Below are positions 38,536-45,839 of a DNA stretch of 47,440 bases, piece by piece. The position numbers and the translations under genes are program-made. Position 1 is the stretch's first letter; every line of letters begins with the position of its first letter. Under the pieces are notes generated by a model, which saw only the letters and a program-made list of their open reading frames with translations, was not told the origin of the DNA and made no database searches. Source of the DNA: Gemmiger sp. An87 (GTDB taxonomy: Bacteria > Bacillota > Clostridia > Oscillospirales > Ruminococcaceae); the NCBI RefSeq assembly GCF_002159185.1, contig NZ_NFHD01000027.1, positions 1 through 47,440 on the forward strand, given 5' to 3'.

Positions 38536-39399
38536 ATGCTGGTAAGCGCAACCGAAATGCTCAACAAAGCCCGCGACGGCCACTATGCCGTTGGCCAGTT
38601 CAACATCAACAACCTGGAGTGGACCAAGGCCATCCTGCTCACCGCGCAGGAGCTGAACAGCCCTGTGATCCTGGGTGTGTCTGAGGGCGCCGGCAAGTAC
38701 ATGACCGGCTACAAGACCGTGGCCGCTATGGTTAAGGCCATGATCGAGACCCTGAACATCACCGTTCCCGTTGCCCTGCACCTGGACCACGGCAGCTACG
38801 AGGGCGCCAAGGCCTGCATCGAGGCTGGCTTCTCCAGCATCATGTTCGACGGCAGCCACTACGCCATCGACGAGAACGTTGCCAAGACCACCGAGCTGGT
38901 TGAGCTGGCTCACTCCAAGGGCCTGTCCATCGAGGCCGAGGTTGGCTCCATCGGCGGCGAGGAAGACGGCGTGATCGGCGCCGGCGAGATCGCTGACCCC
39001 GCTGAGTGCAAGAAGATCGCCGACCTGGGCGTTGACTTCCTGGCTGCCGGCATCGGCAACATCCACGGCAAGTACCCCGCCAACTGGAAGGGTCTGGACT
39101 TCGAGGCTCTGGAGAAGATCCACGAGGCCACCAACGGCATTCCTCTGGTTCTGCATGGCGGCACCGGCATCCCCGCCGACATGATCAAGAAGGCCATCAG
39201 CCTGGGCGTTTCCAAGATCAACGTGAACACCGAGTGCCAGCTGTCCTTCGCCGACGCCACCCGCAAGTACATCGAGGCTGGCAAGGATCTGGAAGGCAAG
39301 GGCTTCGACCCCCGCAAGCTGCTGGCCCCCGGCTTCGAGGCCATCAAGGCCACCGTTAAGGAGAAGATGGAGCTGTTCGGCAGCGTGAACAAGGCCTAA
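38536..39399 (+). CDS. fba: Class II fructose-1,6-bisphosphate aldolase
   Basis: 287 residues. It cleaves fructose-1,6-bisphosphate to dihydroxyacetone phosphate and glyceraldehyde-3-phosphate using zinc. Zinc and catalytic elements are visible: HLDHGSYE (His and Asp), EAEVGSIGGEEDG (Glu), GNIHGKYP (His), and VLHGGTGIP (His), with phosphate-binding KINVNTECQ. Codon use is strongly biased to GTT, GGC, AAG and CTG, as expected of a highly expressed glycolytic gene. TGGAGGT precedes ATG 38536. Strong terminators stand before and after it. Confidence 0.97.
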   Translation: MLVSATEMLNKARDGHYAVGQFNINNLEWTKAILLTAQELNSPVILGVSEGAGKYMTGYKTVAAMVKAMIETLNITVPVALHLDHGSYEGAKACIEAGFSSIMFDGSHYAIDENVAKTTELVELAHSKGLSIEAEVGSIGGEEDGVIGAGEIADPAECKKIADLGVDFLAAGIGNIHGKYPANWKGLDFEALEKIHEATNGIPLVLHGGTGIPADMIKKAISLGVSKINVNTECQLSFADATRKYIEAGKDLEGKGFDPRKLLAPGFEAIKATVKEKMELFGSVNKA

Positions 39400-39441
39400 G
39401 CCTTTTCCCCTTTTCCACGGGCTTTTTCCCGCAGAATGCAA

Positions 39442-39477
39442 ACGATGGCAGGCCGCCGTGCCTGCCATCGTTTTTTT
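39442..39477 (+). terminator. Intrinsic terminator of fba
   Basis: A 12-bp perfect stem (39442-39453 and 39460-39471) is followed by TTTTTTT-rich sequence. Confidence 0.92.
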
Positions 39478-39533
39478 GTACCCGCATCGGCCGGAGCCGC
39501 TGCGATGCAATCCATAAATGAGGAACCTGCACC

Positions 39534-40280
39534 ATGAAGATCAATGTGTTCTATTTCAGCCCCACCGGCGGCACCAAAAAGGCCGCGCAGCATCTGGCCG
39601 GTGCACTGGGCGGCGAGACCGTCTGCACCGACCTGACGGTCCACCCGGCCCAGGCGGCCCCCGCCGACGCCGCCGTGATCGCTGTGCCCTCCTTTGGCGG
39701 GCGGGTGCCCCCTCTGGCCGCACAGCGCATCCGCCAGCTGCAGGGCGGCGGAACCCCCGCGGTGCTGCTCTGCGTGTACGGTAACCGCGCCTACGAGGAC
39801 ACCCTGGTGGAGCTGCATGACCTGGCCGTCGAGGCCGGATTCCAGGTGGTGGCGGCTGCCGCGGCCATTGCGGAACATTCCATTGCGCGCCAGTTTGCCG
39901 CCGGGCGGCCGGATGCACAGGACCTGGACCAGCTTTCGGCATTCGGCGAAGCGATCCGGGCAAAGCTGGACCGCGGCGAGCTGACCGAGCCGGAGCTGCC
40001 CGGCAACCGCCCCTACAAGCCCTTCGGCGTTCTGCCCATGCTCCCCGCCCCCACCGGCGGCTGTGTTTCCTGCGGCGTGTGTGCAAGGGAATGCCCGGCG
40101 CAGGCCATTGACCCGCAGGACGTGAGCAAAGTGAACAAGGATGCCTGCATCTCCTGTATGCGCTGCATCGCGGTGTGTCCCCATGCCGCCCGGCAGCTGC
40201 CCCCGGAAATGCTGGACGTTCTGAGCAACAAGCTTGCCAAGGTCTGCGCGGACCGCAAGGAGAACGAACTGTATCTGTGA
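39534..40280 (+). CDS. Flavodoxin-like/2[4Fe-4S] ferredoxin fusion protein (EFR1-like), copy 2
   Basis: 248 residues, same domain order as the protein at 20759-21544. The flavodoxin-like start is MKINVFYFSPTGGTKKAAQH. Clusters sit at CVSCGVCARECP and CISCMRCIAVCP. Many blocks are shared with copy 1 (PSFGGR, ELPGNRPY, and the K(V/L)...CADRKEN ending), so they are true paralogs. The promoter was not clearly seen; GAGGAA precedes the ATG. It is likely an electron carrier in anaerobic metabolism, with unknown partners. Confidence 0.9.
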   Translation: MKINVFYFSPTGGTKKAAQHLAGALGGETVCTDLTVHPAQAAPADAAVIAVPSFGGRVPPLAAQRIRQLQGGGTPAVLLCVYGNRAYEDTLVELHDLAVEAGFQVVAAAAAIAEHSIARQFAAGRPDAQDLDQLSAFGEAIRAKLDRGELTEPELPGNRPYKPFGVLPMLPAPTGGCVSCGVCARECPAQAIDPQDVSKVNKDACISCMRCIAVCPHAARQLPPEMLDVLSNKLAKVCADRKENELYL

Positions 40281-40323
40281 GCGGCGCAATTTGATCGCCT
40301 CTTTCTTTAAAAAGTTTTTATTA

Positions 40324-40354
40324 GGTTGGGAGTTTTCAGTTCCCAATCTTTTTT
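40324..40354 (+). terminator. Intrinsic terminator
   Basis: GGTTGGGA (40324-40331) pairs with TCCCAATC (40341-40348), followed by TTTTTT. It serves the flavodoxin-ferredoxin gene and faces the convergent MFS gene. Confidence 0.8.
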
Positions 40355-40361
40355 ATTATCT

Positions 40362-41588
40362 TCACAGTCCCAGCCGGGCCAGGCTGCGGCGGCCCGCAAG
40401 GCCCAGCGCCAGCACCAGCAGACCGGTGCAGAGCAGTACCCAACCGGCCGGACAGGCTTCGAACAAACAGCCATAAAGCAGCTGGCCTGCCGGCTGGCCG
40501 CAGGTTTCCAGTGCAGCGCCCAGCGCCATCAGCTTGCCCAGCATCTGCCCCGGCACCCGGCGCTGCATCTCGCTGCGGGCAAACACTGAAAAGACCACCG
40601 CACACAACTGCATCCCGCAGAATGCCGCCACCAGCGCCCCATAACAGGCCAGTTGCCCGGCATCCGCCAGAAAGGCAGCTCCGGCAGGCAGCAGGCAAAC
40701 ACCCATGGCCGCCATCACCCGGTGGAGACGGCCCCGCAGCTTGCCTGCCAGCAGGCCTACGGTCAGACTGCCCAGGATTCCAAACGCTCCCAGCGCGCTG
40801 CCGGCTGCTCCATACCAGCCCGCATCCAGCGCCAGGCGGGTCCGGATCAAAAAGGGCGCACCCACGCCCGCCACACCATTGCAGAGCATCGCCAGCACAG
40901 CTGTGAGCCCTACCAGCCCCAGCAGCGCAGGCTGTTCCCGGCACAAAAAACGGACACCTGCGCCCAGATCCTGCCGGAGCGTTCGGAGCACTCCTCCGGC
41001 AGCCGGAGGCTGCTCCACCGGGTCCAGCCGAATCAGGCGCTCCAGTCCGGCAGTGGCCAGAAAACAAAGGCCGCATCCAAGCAGCATGGGCGCAGCGCCA
41101 AACATACCAAACATCACCCCGCCCAGTGCCGGACCCGCCATGGCACTGAGCATACTGATCTGCAGAACTACCGCATTGGCATGTTCCAGCGCGCCGGGCG
41201 CCACAGCCTGAGGCAAGGCGGCCTGCACCACCGGCGTTTCCACCGCGCCCAATATGCCCAGCGCCACCATCAGCACCCCTGCTGCCCAAATGCCACCCTC
41301 CCCTCGCAGGAAAGGAATGGCAAGCAGCACAGTGCAGCCGTTCAGCAGATCCAGCCATATCATCAGCTTTTTCCGGTCCACCCGGTCGGCCAGCACACCT
41401 CCCAGCGGAGCCAGCAGAACCGCCGGAAGCATCGCGGCCGCCAGCATGCTCCCGTAAACCGCGGCCGAGCCGGTGCACTCCAAAACATACATGGACAGCG
41501 CCAGATCCAGCACGCTGTTTCCCAGCAGCGACACACCCTGCCCTGCCGCCAGCAGTGCAAGATTTTTATCAAAGCTCCTTTGTTTCAT
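40362..41588 (-). CDS. MFS transporter (MdtH/enterobactin exporter-like)
   Basis: 408 residues with about twelve membrane helices. The loop GGVLADRVDRKKLMIWLD is the family motif A (G-x-x-x-D-R-x-x-R-K-K) between helices 2 and 3. A central charged linker lies near residue 205. The closest type is the drug/siderophore exporter group (MFS_3-like), so a proton-driven export role is likely; the substrate is unknown. GGAGG lies only 3 bp before the ATG, a tight spacing. Its promoter has an AT-rich inverted repeat typical of ArsR-type operators, and an ArsR-type gene is directly downstream on its 5' side. Confidence 0.9.
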   Translation of the reverse strand: MKQRSFDKNLALLAAGQGVSLLGNSVLDLALSMYVLECTGSAAVYGSMLAAAMLPAVLLAPLGGVLADRVDRKKLMIWLDLLNGCTVLLAIPFLRGEGGIWAAGVLMVALGILGAVETPVVQAALPQAVAPGALEHANAVVLQISMLSAMAGPALGGVMFGMFGAAPMLLGCGLCFLATAGLERLIRLDPVEQPPAAGGVLRTLRQDLGAGVRFLCREQPALLGLVGLTAVLAMLCNGVAGVGAPFLIRTRLALDAGWYGAAGSALGAFGILGSLTVGLLAGKLRGRLHRVMAAMGVCLLPAGAAFLADAGQLACYGALVAAFCGMQLCAVVFSVFARSEMQRRVPGQMLGKLMALGAALETCGQPAGQLLYGCLFEACPAGWVLLCTGLLVLALGLAGRRSLARLGL

Positions 41589-41640
41589 CGTCCTCCGGAC
41601 TCCCCTTTGTGTATTCGTTATTCATCAAATTTATAGTGCT

Positions 41641-41689
41641 TATATTCGATGTATATCTAATATATATCACAGCCTTTTCCCCCTGTCAA
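41641..41689 (-). promoter_or_regulatory. MFS promoter overlapped by ArsR-type inverted repeat
   Basis: Minus-strand TTGACA (41684-41689), 17-bp spacer, TATATA (41661-41666). The 24-bp repeat at 41641-41664 has arms ATATTCGAT and ATCTAATAT (one mismatch) and covers the -10 and start site. This suits repression by the neighbouring ArsR-type protein. Confidence 0.65.
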
Positions 41690-41718
41690 CGGAATTTTAC
41701 GCCCCCTAATACACAAAA

Positions 41719-41759
41719 AAACACCGCCGGACGGCTGAATCTGTCGTCCGGCGGTGTTT
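41719..41759 (-). terminator. Intrinsic terminator of ArsR-type gene
   Basis: A 15-bp perfect stem (41719-41733 and 41745-41759). Leftward it is followed by a run of U. Confidence 0.9.
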
Positions 41760-41763
41760 GATC

Positions 41764-42777
41764 TCAATCAAATTCTTCCTGCAAAAAGTGTTGTTCCAGT
41801 GTGGTGAGCATCCGGCGCACCGCCTGCCGCTCCAGGCTGTAGTAAACCCGGCCCTCCCGTTTTGTCAGACGAACCAGGCCGCAGGTGAGCAGCGCGCTCA
41901 TGTGGTGGCTCATGGTTGCGGCGGAAAGTCCCAGCTCCTGTGCCAGCTCCAGATTGTATTTGTCCCCCTCCCGCAGTCGGGTGAGGATCTGGAACTTGCT
42001 GGCATCCCCCAGCGCCTTCAAACCGGCCATCAGCTCTCCTTCGCTGGCCTTTTGCTGCTCCAGCAGCCGGTAAGCCTGCCGGATGTAAAGCCCCGCATAG
42101 CCGCTTGGCGCCGAGGGGCCGGTGGAAACGATTTCCACTATGGGGTACACCAGAACCGGCTGCACCGGGGCCTCGGGGGAAAGCCCGGCACTCAGGCATT
42201 CGCCACAGGCAAACTCCTCCAGCAGACCGGGCAGCTGCCGCTGCACCGCCTCCAGTGCCTTTTGATAGGCCTGTTCACTGTTCCGCACTGCCTCTGCCAA
42301 CCGGCCAATCCATTCCGAAGGGCGCTCCAGCAGCCGGATGAACCGCCAGCAGGCGCTGGAAGAAAGGCCTGCATTCTGCAGAATTTCCACCAGCCGGGCA
42401 AGGTCCGGGGCCTGGTCGAACACCCGCTCGGCAATGGCCTGACCAAAAGCCAGCCGAACGGCCTGTTCCTCGGGGGCGCAGCCGGAAAACCATTCGGGAT
42501 GCTCGGCGCACACCGTCTGCACCAACAAAAGAAAATCCTGGTCCGGCTCGGAGAAAAACATCTCGCAGCATTCCGCATCCGGCGCGGGTGCCGCCTTGGT
42601 GAATGCAGCCAGATAGCGGCTGTGTACCGGCTCACACAACCGCCACAGCGTTTCCTCATCCACCCCGTGCTCCCGCAGCGCCCGGCAGCTGGGCTCCATG
42701 CTTTTTTGCCCGAAGCTGCGCAGAGCCAGCAGGCCGATGATCTCGAATATCGGGTTCAATGCCTTTGCCGCGTTCAT
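41764..42777 (-). CDS. ArsR-type regulator with large N-terminal domain
   Basis: 337 residues, three times a normal ArsR protein. The winged helix is at the C terminus (about 255-330): LKALGDASKFQILTRLREGD, LAQELGLSAATMSHHMSALL, and LVRLTKREGRVYYSLE. Residues 1-250 are an unrecognised, mostly helical domain, perhaps ligand-binding. No CxC metal motif typical of arsenic or cadmium sensors is in the HTH; a CCEMFF pair and CGEC lie in the N-terminal part. ATG 42777 follows AGGAGGAG. The MFS exporter downstream, with its ArsR-like operator, is the likely target. Confidence 0.85.
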   Translation of the reverse strand: MNAAKALNPIFEIIGLLALRSFGQKSMEPSCRALREHGVDEETLWRLCEPVHSRYLAAFTKAAPAPDAECCEMFFSEPDQDFLLLVQTVCAEHPEWFSGCAPEEQAVRLAFGQAIAERVFDQAPDLARLVEILQNAGLSSSACWRFIRLLERPSEWIGRLAEAVRNSEQAYQKALEAVQRQLPGLLEEFACGECLSAGLSPEAPVQPVLVYPIVEIVSTGPSAPSGYAGLYIRQAYRLLEQQKASEGELMAGLKALGDASKFQILTRLREGDKYNLELAQELGLSAATMSHHMSALLTCGLVRLTKREGRVYYSLERQAVRRMLTTLEQHFLQEEFD

Positions 42778-42822
42778 CCGTTCTCCTCCTCGCATGTTCG
42801 ACCCTGGTCAAATCCTGCTTTC

Positions 42823-42851
42823 AGTATAGCCGTTTTTCTACCCGGGCGCAA
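42823..42851 (-). promoter_or_regulatory. Promoter of ArsR-type gene
   Basis: Minus-strand TTGCGC (42846-42851), 17-bp spacer, TATACT (42823-42828). Confidence 0.5.
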
Positions 42852-42861
42852 CAAAAACAGA

Positions 42862-42879
42862 GCGGCACCGAAGTGCCGC
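42862..42879 (-). terminator. Intrinsic terminator of BlaR1-M23 gene
   Basis: GCGGCAC (42862-42868), loop CGAA, GTGCCGC (42873-42879). Leftward the hairpin reads into CTCTGTTTTTG. Confidence 0.8.
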
Positions 42880-42905
42880 CCCTGCAAATCTCTGTCTTTT
42901 TCCGA

Positions 42906-44735
42906 TCAATACTCCGGGAACCACTCCCGCAGGCTGCGGCGCTCGCCGTTCACGTAGATCTCCACATGACAATGGTTTCCGGTGGAGTTTCCGGTGCTGC
43001 CCACTGTACCGATCACCGCGCCCTGCTTCACCTGGGTGTCTGCGCCCACGTTCAGGTCGTTCAGATGGGAATACAGGGTGCGCACGCCCCCCTCATGGTC
43101 GATGATCACATAATTGCCGTAGCTATAATGGTAGCCTGCGGCGGTCACCGTACCGGCCGCCATGGCGCATACCTGAGTCCCACTGGGGGCGATCACATCC
43201 GCGCCCTTGTGGTAGTCGCTCATCCAGCGGCTCACATAGGTGTAACCGGGCACCGGCCAGATCAGCGACACCTGCGTCTCGCTGTCCGCTGCATTCTGCT
43301 GCCCGGCCTCACTGCTCTCCACCGCACTTCTGACCAGGTTCAAATCGCCGTTGTACCGCACAATGCCCTTTACCGGGGCCTGCAAAGTGATGCGGTCTAC
43401 CTCCTGGTAATCCATCAGAATGTCCTGCTCGTCGTAAAAGGCCCAGCCGCTCACCTCGTCCAGTCCGTCCGCCGCGCTGCGCTCGATCACGTACTGCCCG
43501 TCGGCCAGACTCTCATCCTGTTCATATTCATATTCTCCGGCCACGCTCTGTTCCTCACGCACCCATTGCACGCTGGCCTGCCCCTCAGCCAGGGCGGGCT
43601 TTTCCTCCGGCTCCGGCATGGGTGCGGGCACCGCCTCCCGGGTGGCCGGCTGGGATTGCTGCTGCAAAAAGCTCAGTTGCTCCAGCCCGTTTGCGGCCAG
43701 GCTTTCCGGCTCGGCAGACACCCCCGCCGACAGGCCTGCCGCTGCGCAGGCGGTCAGGCAGACGGCAGCCAGCACCCCCGCCGCAGCGGCCAGCATCTGA
43801 CGGCGGTTGGCCTTGCGTTGCTCAAACAGGGCAAACAGCCGTGCTTTCAGATTCTCCGGCCCGGCACTCATGCCCGAGGCTCCGGCGGGCAGCGGTCCCG
43901 CCGCGGCCGCCAGCAGCACCCGACCGTAAGCCTTGCGCTGCTCGGTATTCAAGCCGCGCACCGCAGCCTCGTCGCAGGCCAGCTCGCACAGACGCTCCAT
44001 TCGGGCGGCCTGCCAGTGGCAGAGCGGGTTGAACCAGTGGACGCGGCAGGCCAGCCGCAGCGCGGCCTTGCCCCACAGATCGCCGCTGTTCAGATGGGCG
44101 AGCTCGTGGCGCAGCGCCAGCTCCAGCGCCTGCTCGTCCATGCCCTGGGGCAGATACAGCACCGGCCGCAGCACTCCCGCCAGCAGCGGAGTGCTCATGC
44201 CCGGGCACACCCAGGCCTTGGGCGGAGCGATGTGCCCGCTTTCCAGGCTGACCCGGCGCAGCAGGCTCTGTTCCGCTTCGCTCAGCGGGCCGCGCATCCG
44301 GCGCAGCGCCCGGCAAAAACGCCAGTACCCCACCAGCTGCCACAGAGTGAACAGCACGGCCCCCAGTGCCCACAGCCAGGGCAGCACCGCCAGCAGCTGA
44401 CCCGCCAGTTGAGGCTGCACCGGCTCCACCGGCTGGGCCAGCGGGGCGGTCATTACCGGTTGAGTGCTGATGTTCACCGTGTGCACCGCCGCCTGGGCTG
44501 CCTGCTCCAGCGCCTGCCCCACCGGTTCCAGCCCGGTGGAACGCTTCAAGCCCGGCGCAAGGGCCAGCAACGGCCCCACCGGCAGCAGGAAAAAGCCCGT
44601 GATGCACCCCAGTGCCCGCCGCTGCCCGCGCCAGCTCAGCCGCTTCAGCAGCGGAGTAAGGGCGCCCCCCAGCAGCGCTGCCACCGCGCCTGCCAGGCTG
44701 GTGGGCAGCAGCCAGGTGTAGAACAGTTCATACAT
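42906..44735 (-). CDS. BlaR1-like M56 membrane protease fused to M23 (LytM-type) endopeptidase
   Basis: 609 residues. Residues 1-130 contain three membrane helices. The M56 zinc site is LALRHELAHLNSGD (HExxH, about 205-215), with ELACDEAAV as the third ligand region. A further helix (MLAAAAGVLAAVCLTACAAA, about 300-320) leads to an acidic extracellular linker. Residues 490-609 are an M23 domain: SDYHKGADVIAP, YSHLNDLNVG, and GNHCHVEIY with the HxH pair. In BlaR1 the outer part is a penicillin sensor; here it is a probable peptidoglycan hydrolase or muropeptide-binding domain. The gene follows the BlaI-type repressor by 9 bp. Confidence 0.9.
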   Translation of the reverse strand: MYELFYTWLLPTSLAGAVAALLGGALTPLLKRLSWRGQRRALGCITGFFLLPVGPLLALAPGLKRSTGLEPVGQALEQAAQAAVHTVNISTQPVMTAPLAQPVEPVQPQLAGQLLAVLPWLWALGAVLFTLWQLVGYWRFCRALRRMRGPLSEAEQSLLRRVSLESGHIAPPKAWVCPGMSTPLLAGVLRPVLYLPQGMDEQALELALRHELAHLNSGDLWGKAALRLACRVHWFNPLCHWQAARMERLCELACDEAAVRGLNTEQRKAYGRVLLAAAAGPLPAGASGMSAGPENLKARLFALFEQRKANRRQMLAAAAGVLAAVCLTACAAAGLSAGVSAEPESLAANGLEQLSFLQQQSQPATREAVPAPMPEPEEKPALAEGQASVQWVREEQSVAGEYEYEQDESLADGQYVIERSAADGLDEVSGWAFYDEQDILMDYQEVDRITLQAPVKGIVRYNGDLNLVRSAVESSEAGQQNAADSETQVSLIWPVPGYTYVSRWMSDYHKGADVIAPSGTQVCAMAAGTVTAAGYHYSYGNYVIIDHEGGVRTLYSHLNDLNVGADTQVKQGAVIGTVGSTGNSTGNHCHVEIYVNGERRSLREWFPEY

Positions 44736-44744
44736 CGGCTCCGC

Positions 44745-45101
44745 TCACCTCGTTTCCAGCCAGTCCCGCAGCTCGTCCAGCTGGTCGCCGGAAAGGGCCT
44801 TGCCGTCGTAAAGGGCGGCCACCATACTTTTCACGCTGCCGCTGTACAGCTTGGTCAGCAGCTCCTGCGCCTCGGCGGCCCGGTACTGCTCACTGCTCAC
44901 ACAGGCGGTATACACATTCTGTTTGCCCCGCTTCTCCACCTCCAGCGCCCCCTTGGCCGCCATACGGGCCAGAAAGGTAAGCAGCGTGGTGGGCTTCCAG
45001 CCCTTTTGCTGCAGCGGACCGGCCAGCTCGGCAGCTGTGACCGGACGCCCCAGCTTCCAGATCTGCTCCATGATCTCCAGTTCCGCTTCCGACAGTCGCA
45101 T
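44745..45101 (-). CDS. BlaI/MecI-family repressor
   Basis: 118 residues. The winged helix contains LSEAELEIMEQIWKLGRPVT, then QQKGWKPTTLLTFLARMAAKG and the wing VEKRGKQNVYTACVS, the BlaI/MecI signature. The C-terminal half is the dimerisation region cleaved by the partner protease in the known systems. ATG 45101 follows AAGGAG. The gene is directly before the M56-M23 gene and behind two TACA/TGTA operators. No beta-lactamase or penicillin-binding protein gene lies nearby, so the regulon is probably cell-wall related. Confidence 0.93.
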   Translation of the reverse strand: MRLSEAELEIMEQIWKLGRPVTAAELAGPLQQKGWKPTTLLTFLARMAAKGALEVEKRGKQNVYTACVSSEQYRAAEAQELLTKLYSGSVKSMVAALYDGKALSGDQLDELRDWLETR

Positions 45102-45140
45102 AACAAGCGCTCCTTCCCTTTTTTGAGGCAAATTTTCTTT

Positions 45141-45192
45141 CTACAATTTGTAGTTTCGTTTTTATTCTAACAGATGTAGAGCAAATCCGCAA
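45141..45192 (-). promoter_or_regulatory. BlaI-type promoter and two operators
   Basis: Minus-strand promoter TTGCGG (45187-45192), 17-bp spacer, TAGAAT (45164-45169). A perfect palindrome CTACAATTTGTAG (45141-45153) carries the TACA/TGTA arms of BlaI/MecI operators and lies over the early transcript. A weaker copy, CTAACAGATGTAG (45167-45179), lies in the spacer. Confidence 0.7.
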
Positions 45193-45327
45193 GCCCTTGT
45201 ACCCCATACTTGTTACCGCTCTGTAGCCATTTTGTTACAAAACTTCCTTGGTTTTTTGTATATTTTGTTACTTTTTTGATGTTGTTTCTTCATAGATTGT
45301 TCATATATTGAGGGTATGATAGGAAAA

Positions 45328-45365
45328 CGTTCCGAGGCAGTGGCGCAAACGTGCCCACCGGAACG
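45328..45365 (+). promoter_or_regulatory. Leader stem-loop upstream of Ala/Ser-rich lipoprotein gene
   Basis: CGTTCCG (45328-45334) pairs with CGGAACG (45359-45365) around a loop that can pair further. A -10-like TATGAT is at 45315-45320, without a clear -35. The hairpin ends about 60 nt before the ATG. Confidence 0.4.
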
Positions 45366-45427
45366 ATATGGCGCCCTTTGGTTTATGGGGCGATTTTCCG
45401 AATCAAAACGAAAAGGAGAATGACATC

Positions 45428-45772
45428 ATGAAACTGTCTTCTAAGATCATCGCCGTTGCTTGCGTAGCCGCTCTGGCCCTGTCTCTGGTTGCCTGCGGTG
45501 GCAGCGAGACCACCAGCACCGCTTCCAGCGCTGCTGCTTCTACCAGCACTGCTGCTTCTTCTGAGGCTGCTTCCAGCGAGGCCGCTTCCAGCGAGGCTGC
45601 TGCTTCCGAGGCCGCTTCCTCTGAGGCTGCTTCCTCTGAGGCTGCTTCCTCTGAGGCTGCTTCCTCTGAGACTGCTTCCTCTGAGACTGCTTCCAGCGAG
45701 GCTGCTGCTTCCGAGGCCGCTTCTTCTGAGGCTGCTTCCAGCGAGGCTGCTTCTGCTTCTGCCGAGGCCTAA
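45428..45772 (+). CDS. Low-complexity Ala/Ser/Glu-repeat lipoprotein
   Basis: 114 residues. The signal peptide MKLSSKIIAVACVAALALSL ends in a lipobox (LVAC), so the protein is lipid-anchored. The rest is almost only Ala, Ser, Glu and Thr, built from repeats of EAASS and EAAAS (about residues 45-110; 15-bp DNA units). The repeat probably forms an extended or helical stalk; no folded domain follows. The DNA repeat could expand or shrink by slippage. The high-expression codon style (GCT, TCC, GAG) resembles fba. AAAAGGAGAATG leads to the ATG. Function unknown. Confidence 0.85.
   Translation: MKLSSKIIAVACVAALALSLVACGGSETTSTASSAAASTSTAASSEAASSEAASSEAAASEAASSEAASSEAASSEAASSETASSETASSEAAASEAASSEAASSEAASASAEA
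45551..45760 (+). repeat. In-frame 15-bp tandem repeats
   Basis: Repeats of the type GAGGCTGCTTCC(T/A)(C/G)(T/C), encoding Glu-Ala-Ala-Ser-Ser, run with few variants through the mature part of the lipoprotein. Variants replace Ala by Thr twice and Ser by Ala twice. Confidence 0.85.
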
Positions 45773-45787
45773 TCGATCTGAAACAGC

Positions 45788-45818
45788 AAAACGCCCAGCC
45801 ATCCGGCTGGGCGTTTTT
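45788..45818. terminator. Bidirectional intrinsic terminator
   Basis: AAAACGCCCAGCC (45788-45800), loop ATCC, GGCTGGGCGTTTT, then more T. It lies between convergent genes. Confidence 0.92.
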
Positions 45819-45839
45819 TTGTTGCTCGAGGCCCACAGT

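Noticed and set aside
42906-45101. Beta-lactam resistance operon
   Set aside because: BlaI-type and M56 proteins are present but there is no beta-lactamase or penicillin-binding domain; the sensor domain is M23.
42759-45170. 803-codon open frame opposite the BlaR1-M23 gene
   Set aside because: Composition is Gln/His/Arg/Pro-rich with no recognisable motif, and the opposite strand encodes M56 and M23 domains with intact catalytic residues.
45551-45760. CRISPR-like repeat array
   Set aside because: Units are 15 bp, contiguous without spacers, and keep an open reading frame in a lipoprotein gene; no cas genes are present.
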